A DNA stretch of 16,544 bases from Oscillospiraceae bacterium. Lineage in GTDB: Bacteria > Bacillota > Clostridia > Oscillospirales > Ruminococcaceae. The position numbers and the translations under genes are program-made. The DNA lies in assembly GCA_031281115.1 (NCBI GenBank), contig JAITFV010000283.1, forward strand, positions 1 through 16,544. The letters are read 5' to 3'. The notes below the pieces were generated by a model. The model worked only from the letters and a program-made list of their open reading frames with translations. It did no database searches and was not told the origin of the DNA. Each line of letters opens with the position of its first letter. Position 1 is the stretch's first letter. This document shows positions 1 to 6,942 of the stretch, one piece after another.

Positions 1-38
1 TTTTTAAGTTAAAGGACTATACTTCTTGCGTAATTCGT

Positions 39-725
39 TTACCCGGTCACAATTCTCTCAAGTTCAACCGGCGAAACGCTTTTTCCGTCCATGGAAACCC
101 GCATACAGTCGCCGCTGACTTCGTCAATAAGCATAATCTTGCCGCTCTTATCCCTCCCGAATTCGAGTTTTATATCAATCAATTCGAGTTCCTTTTCGGT
201 GAGCGCGGTTTTAATCACACCTGATATTTTCTTTGTTAAGTCCACGAGAACATCATGCTCTCCGCCCGTGAGGATATTCAAAGCAGCAAGCGCGTCACGT
301 GTAATGAGCGGGTCGCCGCGCTCATCGTCCTTTAGCGTGATTTCAACGAGCGCACCAAGAGCCTGCCCTTCCTGCGCATACTTCCCGTAACGCCGCACGA
401 AGCTCCCTGCGGCTTTGTAGCGGCAAATTACCTCCACGCCTTCCCCGAACATCGCGGCAGGTTTCACAGTCATTTCGGCTTTCTCTGTATCACAGCTCAC
501 AAAATGCGTAGGGAAACCGGCAGCGTTGATTTTTTCAAAGAAGAACTCGGAAAGTTTAAGCCCCGCTCTGCCTTTACCTTTAATTGTACCGATAATTTGA
601 TTCGCGCCGGGGTCAAATTCACCGGTTTCCAAAGAGCCGGTCGCACCGTCCTTGAATTTAAGCAGACAGTTACCATCTTCAAGTTCGTAAACATCCTTGG
701 TTTTGCCTGTGTAAATTAAATTCAT
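39..725 (-). CDS. purC: Phosphoribosylaminoimidazole-succinocarboxamide synthase (SAICAR synthetase)
   Basis: PurC joins aspartate to CAIR using ATP in cytosolic de novo purine synthesis. The protein (228 residues from the chosen start) opens with the ATP-site motif GKTKDVYEL and carries the central AAGSFVRRYG motif and the family's IDIKLEFGRD and LIDEVSGD segments near the C-terminus, so it is complete. The usual SPDTCRLW stretch is replaced by SGDCMRV, a variant I believe occurs in some clostridial PurC proteins. I chose ATG at 725 because GTKDVY-type PurC proteins begin there and AGAAAGGG lies upstream; the frame could open 16 codons earlier, but those residues come from a dispersed hairpin repeat. 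It lies about 80 bases downstream of the amylase-rubrerythrin gene on the same strand and may share its transcript. No promoter of its own is visible. Confidence 0.95.
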   Translation of the reverse strand: MNLIYTGKTKDVYELEDGNCLLKFKDGATGSLETGEFDPGANQIIGTIKGKGRAGLKLSEFFFEKINAAGFPTHFVSCDTEKAEMTVKPAAMFGEGVEVICRYKAAGSFVRRYGKYAQEGQALGALVEITLKDDERGDPLITRDALAALNILTGGEHDVLVDLTKKISGVIKTALTEKELELIDIKLEFGRDKSGKIMLIDEVSGDCMRVSMDGKSVSPVELERIVTG

Positions 726-754
726 GTTTTCATTAAACCCTTTCTTCAACTTTC

Positions 755-780
755 GGCGTGCCGAGGGCGTCACGCCCTAC
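755..780. repeat. Small dispersed hairpin repeat (family 2), copy 1
   Basis: GGCGTG (755-760) pairs with CACGCC (771-776) around the loop CCGAGGGCGT and is followed by CTAC. The same architecture recurs at 10909-10934 with compensatory stem changes. It lies between the amylase-rubrerythrin gene and purC. No U-tract follows on either strand, so it is not a standard terminator. Confidence 0.6.
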
Positions 781-803
781 GGGGAGGAATCCAGCACAAT
801 CGC

Positions 804-2789
804 CTAACATTCCTTTTTAAAATAACTTTTTGGGTGTTTGCAAACGGGGCAGATTTCTGCCGCCTTATTCCCGAAGTGCAAATGCCCGCAATTCATACAT
901 TCCCACGTAACATCGCTGTCTGCAGTAAACACCGTGCTGTTCTTAACTTTTTCAAGCAATCCGCGGTAACGCTCTTCGTGGTGCTTCTCAATTTCACCTA
1001 CCATCTCGAACATCGCGGCTATATCGCTGAAACCTTCTTCTTTCGCCGTCACGGCGAATTCCTTATACATCAAAGTCCATTCCTCGTGTTCGCCGCTCGC
1101 CGCGTCAAGGAGATTCTGCGCGGTGCCGGGAACTTTGCCGTCATGCAGCAGCTTAAACCAAAGCTTCGCGTGTTCTTTTTCATTGTCGGCAGTATCAAGG
1201 AAGATTTTCGCGATTTCCTCAAAGCCGTCTTTCTTGGCTTGCCCGGCGTAATAGGTGTATTTATTGCGCGCCTGCGATTCCCCCGCGAAGGCGGTTTTTA
1301 AGTTTTCTTCCGTCTTAGAGCCTTTTAACACTGCCGCTTTCTTTTCCTCCTGCTTGTTCTCCTGCGGCGGGAGGGCAGCGGCTAAAGCTGACGGGGCGGC
1401 TTGAATTTCAACAGGCTTCGGCGGTTCTGCGGGTTTCAGAGGTTCCTGCTCAATTGTCAGCTTTCCGTTGTCAATTGCCGATTGACTAAGCACCATGCAG
1501 CCGTATGCAGGGACTGCTATTTCATTAGAAATATCGAATTTCCCGCCGCCGAGTACGTCGGTATATTCGCCGCTGCCGCCGAGACGGAAGCTTTGCGGGC
1601 TGCCGCTTGCGTTGATTAATGCATAAACTTTCTCGCCGTCACATTCGCGCACGAAAGCGTAATACTGATTATTTAAAACTACCTGCCTGTAACTGCCCGA
1701 ATGGAGCGGCTTTAAAGCCGCGTGAGCGCGAGCTAATTTAGAAATTGTTTGAAAGAGCGGCGCGCCGGGGGCATCGCGCCCTGTATATTCATCAATATTA
1801 AACTCAGGACGAAGCGCGTCATCGCCTTGATTTTTGTCGGCTTTCATGCCGTACTCCGAACCGTAGTAAACACCCGGCACACCCGGCATAGTAAACATCA
1901 TAGTGTAAACGCCCGCCAAATGCGCGGGATTTTTCAAGCCGCTCGCAATTCTGCTGACGTCATGATTATCAACAAATATGTAAAGGTCTTTTCCTTTGTT
2001 GCCGTATAAGCCCCCCATACGGTCTATTGAATGCGCTATTTCAAACATATTAAGGTCATTGAAACTTGAGAAAAGCCCCTTGTAGCATTGATAATTTGTC
2101 ACACTGTCAAGCATTTCGGAATTAAGCCACTTGTTATAATCGCCGTGCAGGGTTTCACCCATAAGCCAGAAATCCGGCTTCAAGCCTTTACAGTGACGGC
2201 GCAACTCTCGCAGAAAATCAAGCTCAAGGCAGTACGCCACATCCAAGCGAAGCCCGTCAATGTCGAACTCACTGTACCAGCGCGCAATCGCCTCGAATAT
2301 ATGATTCTTCACGGCGGGGTTGTGCTGGTTGAGTTTTACAAGGTCATAATGCCCTTCCCAGCCTTCGTAATAGAAGCCGTCGTTGTAACCCGAATTGCCG
2401 TCTCTTATGTGGAACCAGTCTTTATAAGGGCTTGCGAATTTCTTTTCACGCACATCTTTGAACGCCCAAAAATCCCGCCCGACGTGGTTGAAAACGCCGT
2501 CAAGCACTATGCGGATTCCCGCCGCTTTCAGCTCCTTGCAAACCTGCGCGAAGTCGGCGTTCGTGCCGAGGCGCGGGTCTATTTTTGTATAATCCGCAGT
2601 GTCGTAACCGTGGCGGGTCGAATCAAACACAGGCCCGAAGTAAATCGTGTTGAAACCCATGTCTTTAATTACGGGAATGTGCTTAATTACGTTCAGAATC
2701 GGGGAATCGCCTCTGCCGCCCGCATCATTGCGCCCGACATACCCGAAAGGATAAATGTGATAAATAACCGCGCTGTCAAACCAGTTCAT
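804..2789 (-). CDS. Fusion protein: GH13 alpha-amylase-family hydrolase + rubrerythrin
   Basis: One uninterrupted 661-residue frame holds two complete unrelated enzymes. Residues 1-435 are a GH13 alpha-glucan hydrolase with all four conserved regions: DGVFNH (97-102), RLDV with nucleophile D183, GET with acid/base E212, and VDNHD (273-277), followed by a C-terminal beta domain. Residues about 437-486 are a linker rich in P, A, E and K. Residues 487-661 are a full rubrerythrin: diiron ligand motifs at E504, E537/H540, E567/E570 and E601/H604, then a rubredoxin-like site C631, C634, C647, C650. No signal peptide is seen, so it should be cytoplasmic, consistent with maltodextrin or glycogen breakdown plus peroxide reduction. 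RBS GAAAGGAAG lies inside the 3' end of hicB, 3 bases upstream. The exact glucan substrate cannot be read from sequence. Domain calls are firm; joint function is unknown. Confidence 0.93.
   Translation of the reverse strand: MNWFDSAVIYHIYPFGYVGRNDAGGRGDSPILNVIKHIPVIKDMGFNTIYFGPVFDSTRHGYDTADYTKIDPRLGTNADFAQVCKELKAAGIRIVLDGVFNHVGRDFWAFKDVREKKFASPYKDWFHIRDGNSGYNDGFYYEGWEGHYDLVKLNQHNPAVKNHIFEAIARWYSEFDIDGLRLDVAYCLELDFLRELRRHCKGLKPDFWLMGETLHGDYNKWLNSEMLDSVTNYQCYKGLFSSFNDLNMFEIAHSIDRMGGLYGNKGKDLYIFVDNHDVSRIASGLKNPAHLAGVYTMMFTMPGVPGVYYGSEYGMKADKNQGDDALRPEFNIDEYTGRDAPGAPLFQTISKLARAHAALKPLHSGSYRQVVLNNQYYAFVRECDGEKVYALINASGSPQSFRLGGSGEYTDVLGGGKFDISNEIAVPAYGCMVLSQSAIDNGKLTIEQEPLKPAEPPKPVEIQAAPSALAAALPPQENKQEEKKAAVLKGSKTEENLKTAFAGESQARNKYTYYAGQAKKDGFEEIAKIFLDTADNEKEHAKLWFKLLHDGKVPGTAQNLLDAASGEHEEWTLMYKEFAVTAKEEGFSDIAAMFEMVGEIEKHHEERYRGLLEKVKNSTVFTADSDVTWECMNCGHLHFGNKAAEICPVCKHPKSYFKKEC
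1329..1351 (-). promoter_or_regulatory. Possible internal ribosome site and GTG start for free-standing rubrerythrin
   Basis: A perfect AGGAGG (minus strand, 1351-1346) stands 14 nt upstream of an in-frame GTG (1331-1329) that encodes residue 487, exactly where a stand-alone rubrerythrin would begin (GTG then [10 protein letters not shown]). The spacing is longer than ideal, so use is uncertain. Confidence 0.35.
1451..1485. repeat. CAATTG-type repeat embedded in the fusion linker
   Basis: CAATTGTCAGCTTTCCGTTG is followed directly by TCAATTGCCGATTGA. The half-units resemble the tandem CAATTGTCAATTG/CCGTTGTCAATTG repeats that litter intergenic regions in many clostridial genomes, whose translation gives [13 protein letters not shown] peptides. 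Here the minus strand is translated as [10 protein letters not shown] at the GH13/linker junction. Recognition rests on memory of that repeat type. Confidence 0.45.
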
Positions 2790-2792
2790 GTT

Positions 2793-3197
2793 TTATACTT
2801 CCTTTCTTAATACCTGTTCTAATCCGTTTCTTAATACCTGCGAGAAATTTACTCCCGCCTGTTCTGCCTCATAATTGAGTTTTGCGGGTATAGTCACAGT
2901 TTTATTCACTAACTTGTTCGCGAAATACCGCCTGTAATAATTAGTATCACACGCTATAAGAGTAATGAAACCGCCTTTAGGAACTGTGACCTCGCTCATA
3001 GGGGACGGCGGCTGTATCTCATCTCCGCGCTGCTCTCTGTTGTATAGTGCAAAACACAACACATCTTGTGCCATTTCCATAGCGCCTGCCATATCCTCCC
3101 CTTGAGTAAACACACTGTCTAAGTCGGGGAAGTCAACGCAGAACCCTCCTAATTCGTCATCAGGTTCAAAAGCCGCAGGATATACATACTTAGCCAT
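2793..3197 (-). CDS. hicB: HicB-family antitoxin
   Basis: HicB neutralises the HicA RNase and represses its operon. The 134-residue protein has the N-terminal partial RNase H-like fold (YPAAFEPDDELGGFCVDFPDL, then the GED...A segment typical of HicB) and a C-terminal ribbon-helix-helix-like part from about residue 97 (VTIPAKLNYEAEQAGVNFSQ), giving the expected two-domain architecture. The start ATG follows GAGGTG with 7-nt spacing. It lies 9 bases downstream of hicA, the usual toxin-first order. Its stop codon is 3 bases from the start of the amylase-rubrerythrin gene, whose ribosome site lies within hicB, which argues for one transcript. Confidence 0.92.
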   Translation of the reverse strand: MAKYVYPAAFEPDDELGGFCVDFPDLDSVFTQGEDMAGAMEMAQDVLCFALYNREQRGDEIQPPSPMSEVTVPKGGFITLIACDTNYYRRYFANKLVNKTVTIPAKLNYEAEQAGVNFSQVLRNGLEQVLRKEV

Positions 3198-3206
3198 AGC
3201 AACACC

Positions 3207-3401
3207 TCATTTCAAGCCTGCTTTTTTTAGAATAGAATTTAAAGTTCCTTTTTTGCAATCCTCCGAATTATGCCGTCCCACATAGAAATAACAATCTGTT
3301 ATCGGACTGTACCATTCTTCGTGCTTTCCGCCCTCGCTATGAAAGCGGCAGCCGTGCTTTTTAAGTAGTTTCTTTAATTCGCTGAATTTTATATTTCCCA
3401 C
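3207..3401 (-). CDS. hicA: HicA-family mRNA interferase toxin
   Basis: HicA toxins are small double-stranded-RNA-binding-fold RNases that cleave mRNA. The family pattern is clear: KFSELKKLLKKHGCRF, then GGKHEEWY with the catalytic His, and KKGTLNSILKKAGL at the C-terminus. The frame is open upstream to an ATG at 3431, but that ATG lies between the -35 and -10 boxes of a consensus promoter, so it should not be in the transcript. The first canonical codon after the predicted transcription start is GTG at 3401. Homology (MKxSELxKLL at the N-terminus) and RBS spacing (GAGG, 10 nt) instead favour the ATA codon at 3392, giving 61 residues. The start is therefore unresolved; the gene call is firm. 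Confidence 0.88.
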   Translation of the reverse strand: MGNIKFSELKKLLKKHGCRFHSEGGKHEEWYSPITDCYFYVGRHNSEDCKKGTLNSILKKAGLK

Positions 3402-3411
3402 CCCTCTTGTT

Positions 3412-3441
3412 ATTATACACGCATAAGGCACGTGTTGTCAA
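3412..3441 (-). promoter_or_regulatory. hicAB promoter
   Basis: On the minus strand TTGACA (3441-3436) and TATAAT (3417-3412) are separated by 18 bp, both perfect consensus hexamers. Transcription would start near 3405. It probably drives hicA, hicB, the amylase-rubrerythrin fusion and perhaps purC, with autorepression by HicB as known for the family. Confidence 0.8.
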
Positions 3442-3488
3442 TAACAATTTCCACAAAAAATTGTTTAAACTTTTTACATAAATATGCT

Positions 3489-3517
3489 TTGACTTATCCT
3501 TAAAACTATGCTATACT
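3489..3517 (+). promoter_or_regulatory. Hydrogenase operon promoter
   Basis: TTGACT (3489-3494) and TATACT (3512-3517) are separated by 17 bp, divergent from the hicAB promoter. The start would be near 3524, giving a leader of about 45 nt before the AGGAGG ribosome site (3554-3559) of the first hydrogenase gene. Confidence 0.75.
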
Positions 3518-3568
3518 TATATGGTATATTGTTAATTTTATTAATTGAATTTCAGGAGGACAGGCTTT

Positions 3569-4072
3569 ATGGCAATGACAAAATGTGCCACGCCCTTTTC
3601 GGGGACAGCTGAGCAGGAGTCACAGATAATCAAGCTTATTCACGAGATTAAAGACGAGAAAGGCTCGTTAATGCGTATCCTGCAGGAAGCGCAGGAAATC
3701 TACGGCTACCTGCCCATAGAAGTACAGACAATGATTGCGCGGGAGCTGAACATACCGCTCGAAAAAATCTACGGCGTAGTTACGTTCTACTCGCAGTTTT
3801 CGCTTACCCCAAAAGGCAAGTATCAAATCGCGGTCTGCATGGGAACCGCATGTTATGTAAGAGGTGCAGGCGTAATACTTGATAAGTTCCGTAAAATCCT
3901 CGGAATCACAGGTGATGAAGTCACGCCCGACGGCTTGTTTTCAATCAACGACTGCCGCTGTATCGGCGCGTGTGGGCTTGCGCCGGTAATCACCATAAAC
4001 GAAGATGTTTACGGCAGGCTTTCGTCTACCGGAGAAGAAGTTGAAGAAATACTTTCAAAATATAAAGAATAA
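3569..4072 (+). CDS. hydC: NuoE-like [2Fe-2S] subunit of NAD(P)-linked [FeFe]-hydrogenase (HydC/HndA type)
   Basis: This 167-residue protein is the thioredoxin-like [2Fe-2S] subunit that passes electrons to or from the NuoF-like flavoprotein. A helical N-terminal region (about 15-75, ending in IYGVVTFYSQF, a hallmark of the family) precedes the cluster domain with ligands C90, C95, C131 and C135 (CMGTAC and CIGAC). Length is normal for NuoE/HndA proteins. I chose ATG at 3569 because AGGAGG stands 9 nt upstream; a TTG at 3545 would overlap that site. It is first in an operon with a GHKL ATPase, a second [2Fe-2S] protein, HydB and HydA. Its stop codon overlaps the next start (TAATG), indicating translational coupling. 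Confidence 0.94.
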   Translation: MAMTKCATPFSGTAEQESQIIKLIHEIKDEKGSLMRILQEAQEIYGYLPIEVQTMIARELNIPLEKIYGVVTFYSQFSLTPKGKYQIAVCMGTACYVRGAGVILDKFRKILGITGDEVTPDGLFSINDCRCIGACGLAPVITINEDVYGRLSSTGEEVEEILSKYKE

Positions 4073-4626
4073 TGACAGAATTATCACTAAACATACTTGA
4101 CATAGCGCAGAACAGCGTTAAAGCCGAGGCGAAGCTGATTGAACTGGCTGTTGAGATAAATACGGCTTCGGATACGCTGACGGTCTTAATTAACGATGAC
4201 GGCTGCGGCATGAGCGCGGAGCAGATTGAAAAAGTCACCGACCCGTTTTTCACCACCCGCACCACCCGCAGCGTGGGATTAGGAGTACCTTTTTTCAAGG
4301 ACGCGGCAGAAAGCACAGGCGGGGAATTCGGGATTACCTCGGAAAAGGGCAAAGGTACGCAGGTAAAAGCCGTATTCGGACTGTCACACATCGACCGCGT
4401 ACCGCTCGGCGACATAAACGCCACGGTGGAAATGCTGGTGTTTTATAACACGCATATTGACTTCCTGTACCGCTATAAAGTCGATGATGCAGAGTTTACA
4501 CTTGACACGCGGGAAATCAAGGATTTGCTTGAAGGCGCACCCATCGACGCGCCCGACGTCAAGGTGTTTATAAGCGAGTTTTTGCGCGAGAATGAATCCG
4601 AGGTTAAAAAGGAGCATATCTTTTAA
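4072..4626 (+). CDS. Lone GHKL (histidine-kinase-like) ATPase-domain protein of the hydrogenase operon
   Basis: The 184 residues contain a HATPase_c domain: N-box LDIAQNSVKA (N14), G1 box DDGCGM (42-47), DPFFTTR (57-63) and a G2-like VGLGV (68-72). There is no sensor region, no dimerisation/phosphoacceptor histidine domain and no membrane segment, so this is not an ordinary sensor kinase. About 80 C-terminal residues form an unrecognised acidic domain. Homologous lone ATPases occur in bifurcating-hydrogenase operons of several Clostridia (established association as I recall it; role unknown). It may act as an anti-sigma-like or kinase regulator of the operon, or assist assembly; this is inference. 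Start overlaps the previous stop; a repeat hairpin immediately follows the stop. Confidence 0.88.
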   Translation: MTELSLNILDIAQNSVKAEAKLIELAVEINTASDTLTVLINDDGCGMSAEQIEKVTDPFFTTRTTRSVGLGVPFFKDAAESTGGEFGITSEKGKGTQVKAVFGLSHIDRVPLGDINATVEMLVFYNTHIDFLYRYKVDDAEFTLDTREIKDLLEGAPIDAPDVKVFISEFLRENESEVKKEHIF

Positions 4627-4651
4627 ACCACCGCGCCTGACGGGGTGGTTT
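4625..4651. repeat. Minimal copy (D) of the ACCACCCCGTC hairpin repeat (family 1)
   Basis: AAACCACC (4625-4632) and GGTGGTTT (4644-4651) form an 8-bp perfect stem around an 11-nt loop, with GACGGGGTGGTTT matching the longer copies at 8986, 10744 and 12157. It lies inside the hydrogenase operon right at the ATPase stop codon and could modulate readthrough or mRNA stability. No T-run follows. Confidence 0.7.
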
Positions 4652-4688
4652 CAACGAAATAAATACATTTCAGAAAGGAATCAATATA

Positions 4689-5054
4689 ATGAAAAGTTTA
4701 GCTGAACTCAAAGCAATCAAAGAAAAAATGCAGGGGCAAGTCGGTGTTCGCAGTAACGACCATGCGGGAACCCGCGTTGTCGTAGGCATGGCGACCTGCG
4801 GTATCGCGGCGGGAGCGCGTCCCGTTTTGCAGATTTTATCGCGGCTCGTGCAGGAGAAGAACATTCAGGATGTCAGCGTTTCGCAGACAGGCTGTATCGG
4901 GCTTTGCCAGTATGAGCCGATTGTCGAGGTTTACAGCCCGGAGGGCGAAAAAATCACTTATATAAACATGAACGAGGAAAAATCCCGCGAAATCGTAGAT
5001 AAACATCTTATCCGCGGCAATATAGTGACAGAATATTTGGTAGGCAATAAATAA
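4689..5054 (+). CDS. Thioredoxin-like [2Fe-2S] ferredoxin of the hydrogenase operon (HydD type)
   Basis: The 121-residue protein has the (2Fe-2S) ferredoxin thioredoxin-like fold seen in hydrogenase operons: VVVGMATCGIAAGARPVL, then VSQTGCIGLC and a YINM...HLIRGNIV C-terminus that parallels the N-terminal domain of HydB. Visible ligand candidates are C37, C69 and C73; the fourth Cys expected after C37 is absent (glycine and alanine fill that stretch), so cluster binding would need another ligand or may be altered. RBS AGAAAGGA is about 11 nt upstream of the ATG. It lies between the GHKL ATPase and HydB, as in other clostridial hydrogenase operons. A small electron-transfer or assembly role is likely. 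Confidence 0.88.
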   Translation: MKSLAELKAIKEKMQGQVGVRSNDHAGTRVVVGMATCGIAAGARPVLQILSRLVQEKNIQDVSVSQTGCIGLCQYEPIVEVYSPEGEKITYINMNEEKSREIVDKHLIRGNIVTEYLVGNK

Positions 5055-5055
5055 T

Positions 5056-5073
5056 GCGGGCATCGCGCCCTAC
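5056..5073. repeat. Short GC-rich palindrome (family 2-like) between hydrogenase genes
   Basis: GGGC (5058-5061) and GCCC (5067-5070) flank ATCGC, followed by TAC. The GCCCTAC tail is shared with the hairpins at 755-780 and near 8895, so it is probably a truncated member of the same dispersed family. Confidence 0.4.
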
Positions 5074-5101
5074 AGAAAAACTGAAAGGAAATATGTAATT
5101 T

Positions 5102-6898
5102 ATGTTTCGTTCACACGTATTGGTCTGCGGCGGTACAGGCTGTTATGCATCGGGGTGTCAGTCTGTATTCGATGCGCTTGATGTTGAAATTAAAAAGCAG
5201 GGCTTAGAGAAAGAAGTCGGCGTAGTGCAGACCGGCTGCTTCGGGCTTTGCGCGCTCGGGCCTATTATGATAATCTACCCCGAGGGCAGCTTCTACTCAT
5301 TAGTGAAAGATACCGACATTCCCGAAATAGTCAGCGAGCACCTGCTCAAAGGACGCATTGTCGAACGCCTGCTCTATCAGGAAACTGTCTGTGAAGAAGA
5401 AGGAATTAAGTCCCTGAACGATACCGGCTTCTACAGAAAACAGCTTAGGGTCGCGCTGCGCAACTGCGGCGTGATTGACCCCGAAAGCATAGATGAATAC
5501 ATAGGCGCAGACGGCTATGAAGCCCTCGGCAAATGCCTTATTGAAATGACGCCTGATGATGTAATCAAGGTTATACTTGATTCGGGGCTGCGCGGGCGCG
5601 GCGGCGGCGGCTTCCCGACAGGGCGCAAGTGGCAGTTGGCGAAAAACTTAGTCCCCGATGCCGACCAAAAGTACGTCTGCTGCAACGCCGACGAGGGCGA
5701 CCCGGGCGCGTTCATGGATAGGTCTGTCTTAGAGGGCGACCCGCACGTGCTGATTGAGTCTATGGCAATCGCAGGTTATGCAATCGGCGCAGATATGGGC
5801 TATGTTTATGTCCGTGCAGAATATCCGATTGCTGTTAAAAGATTGCAGATTGCAATTGAACAAGCGCGTAACTACGGGCTTTTGGGGAAGAATATATTCG
5901 GAACTGATTTTAACTTTGATATGGAAATAAGGCTCGGAGCGGGCGCGTTCGTCTGCGGCGAGGAAACCGCGCTCATGACCTCCATTGAGGGCAACCGCGG
6001 CGAACCTAATCCCAGACCGCCTTTCCCCGCGCAAAAAGGCTTGTGGGGCAAACCGACCGTCCTCAACAACGTTGAAACTTATGCCAACATCCCGCAAATC
6101 ATCTTAAAAGGCGCGGATTGGTTCGCTTCGATGGGTACCGAAAAATCCAAGGGTACGAAAGTTTTCGCGCTCGGCGGTAAAATTAACAACGTAGGGCTTG
6201 TGGAAATTCCGATGGGTACAAGTTTGCGCGACGTAGTTTACGAAATCGGCGGCGGAATCCCCGACGGCAAGAAATTTAAAGCGGCGCAAACCGGCGGCCC
6301 TTCGGGCGGCTGTATCCCCATGTCGCTTATAGATACGCCGATTGATTTTGATAACTTGGTTGAAATCGGCTCTATGATGGGTTCCGGCGGCTTAATCGTC
6401 ATGGACGAGGACAACTGCATGGTTGACATCGCGAAGTTCTTCTTGGAATTTACGGTTGAGGAGTCCTGCGGGAAGTGTTCGCCTTGCAGAATCGGCACAA
6501 AGCGGCTTTATGAAATGCTTGAAAAGATAACTTCGGGCAACGGCACGATGGAAGACGTTGACGGCTTGCAGGGGCTTTGTGACTACATCTGCGACAACTC
6601 GCTCTGCGGGCTTGGGCAAACCGCGCCGAACCCTGTTAAATCTACTCTCCGTTACTTTAAAGATGAATATATAGCGCACGTTCAGGACAAAAAATGCCCT
6701 GCCGGAGTCTGCACAGATTTGCTTACTTACAAAATTGTTGACGAAAAGTGCAAGATGTGTACTGCCTGCATTAAGGTCTGCCCTACAGAAGCCATAACAG
6801 GCGCAGTTAAGCAGCCGCATTTTATAATCCCTGAAAAGTGCATTAAATGCGATGCCTGTGTGCAGAAATGTAAGTTTAACGCAATCATAAAATCGTAG
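5102..6898 (+). CDS. hydB: NuoF-like FMN/NAD(P)H-binding subunit of bifurcating [FeFe]-hydrogenase
   Basis: HydB is the flavoprotein of HydABC and oxidises or reduces NAD(P)(H). Domains in order over 598 residues: N-terminal thioredoxin-like [2Fe-2S] domain (C9, C14, C46, C50); the NuoF core with the glycine-rich GLRGRGGGGFPTGRKW (162-177), CNADEGDPGAFMDR (194-207) and GAGAFVCGEETAL (279-291) FMN/nucleotide motifs; an SLBB-like region; a [4Fe-4S] site CGKCSPC plus C502; and two C-terminal 4Fe-4S ferredoxin clusters (C550/553/556/560 and C580/583/586/590). This is the full-length HydB plan. ATG at 5102 is preceded by GAAAGGAA about 11 nt away. It works with the NuoE-like subunit and HydA in the cytosol. 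Confidence 0.96.
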   Translation: MFRSHVLVCGGTGCYASGCQSVFDALDVEIKKQGLEKEVGVVQTGCFGLCALGPIMIIYPEGSFYSLVKDTDIPEIVSEHLLKGRIVERLLYQETVCEEEGIKSLNDTGFYRKQLRVALRNCGVIDPESIDEYIGADGYEALGKCLIEMTPDDVIKVILDSGLRGRGGGGFPTGRKWQLAKNLVPDADQKYVCCNADEGDPGAFMDRSVLEGDPHVLIESMAIAGYAIGADMGYVYVRAEYPIAVKRLQIAIEQARNYGLLGKNIFGTDFNFDMEIRLGAGAFVCGEETALMTSIEGNRGEPNPRPPFPAQKGLWGKPTVLNNVETYANIPQIILKGADWFASMGTEKSKGTKVFALGGKINNVGLVEIPMGTSLRDVVYEIGGGIPDGKKFKAAQTGGPSGGCIPMSLIDTPIDFDNLVEIGSMMGSGGLIVMDEDNCMVDIAKFFLEFTVEESCGKCSPCRIGTKRLYEMLEKITSGNGTMEDVDGLQGLCDYICDNSLCGLGQTAPNPVKSTLRYFKDEYIAHVQDKKCPAGVCTDLLTYKIVDEKCKMCTACIKVCPTEAITGAVKQPHFIIPEKCIKCDACVQKCKFNAIIKS

Positions 6899-6942
6899 AG
6901 GGACGCACCCCACCGCAGAGGAAAATACAGAAGGAGGCTGAA

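Noticed and set aside
1769..1782. GGGCATCGCGCCCT inside the amylase gene, identical to the repeat at 5058-5071
   Set aside because: It encodes a plausible GH13 segment (TGRDAPGA) and is probably a coincidence of GC-rich palindromic codons.
804..2789. Amylase-rubrerythrin fusion as a sequencing frameshift artefact
   Set aside because: A frameshift is unlikely to leave a continuous frame with a flexible low-complexity linker and both domains intact; a missed stop codon by base error cannot be fully excluded.
2088..2810. A 240-codon open frame on the plus strand opposite the amylase domain
   Set aside because: It mirrors a gene with all catalytic motifs on the minus strand, has no ribosome site and no recognisable domain.
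4072..4626. A full two-component sensor kinase
   Set aside because: Only the ATPase domain is present, with no phosphoacceptor histidine domain, sensor or response regulator nearby.
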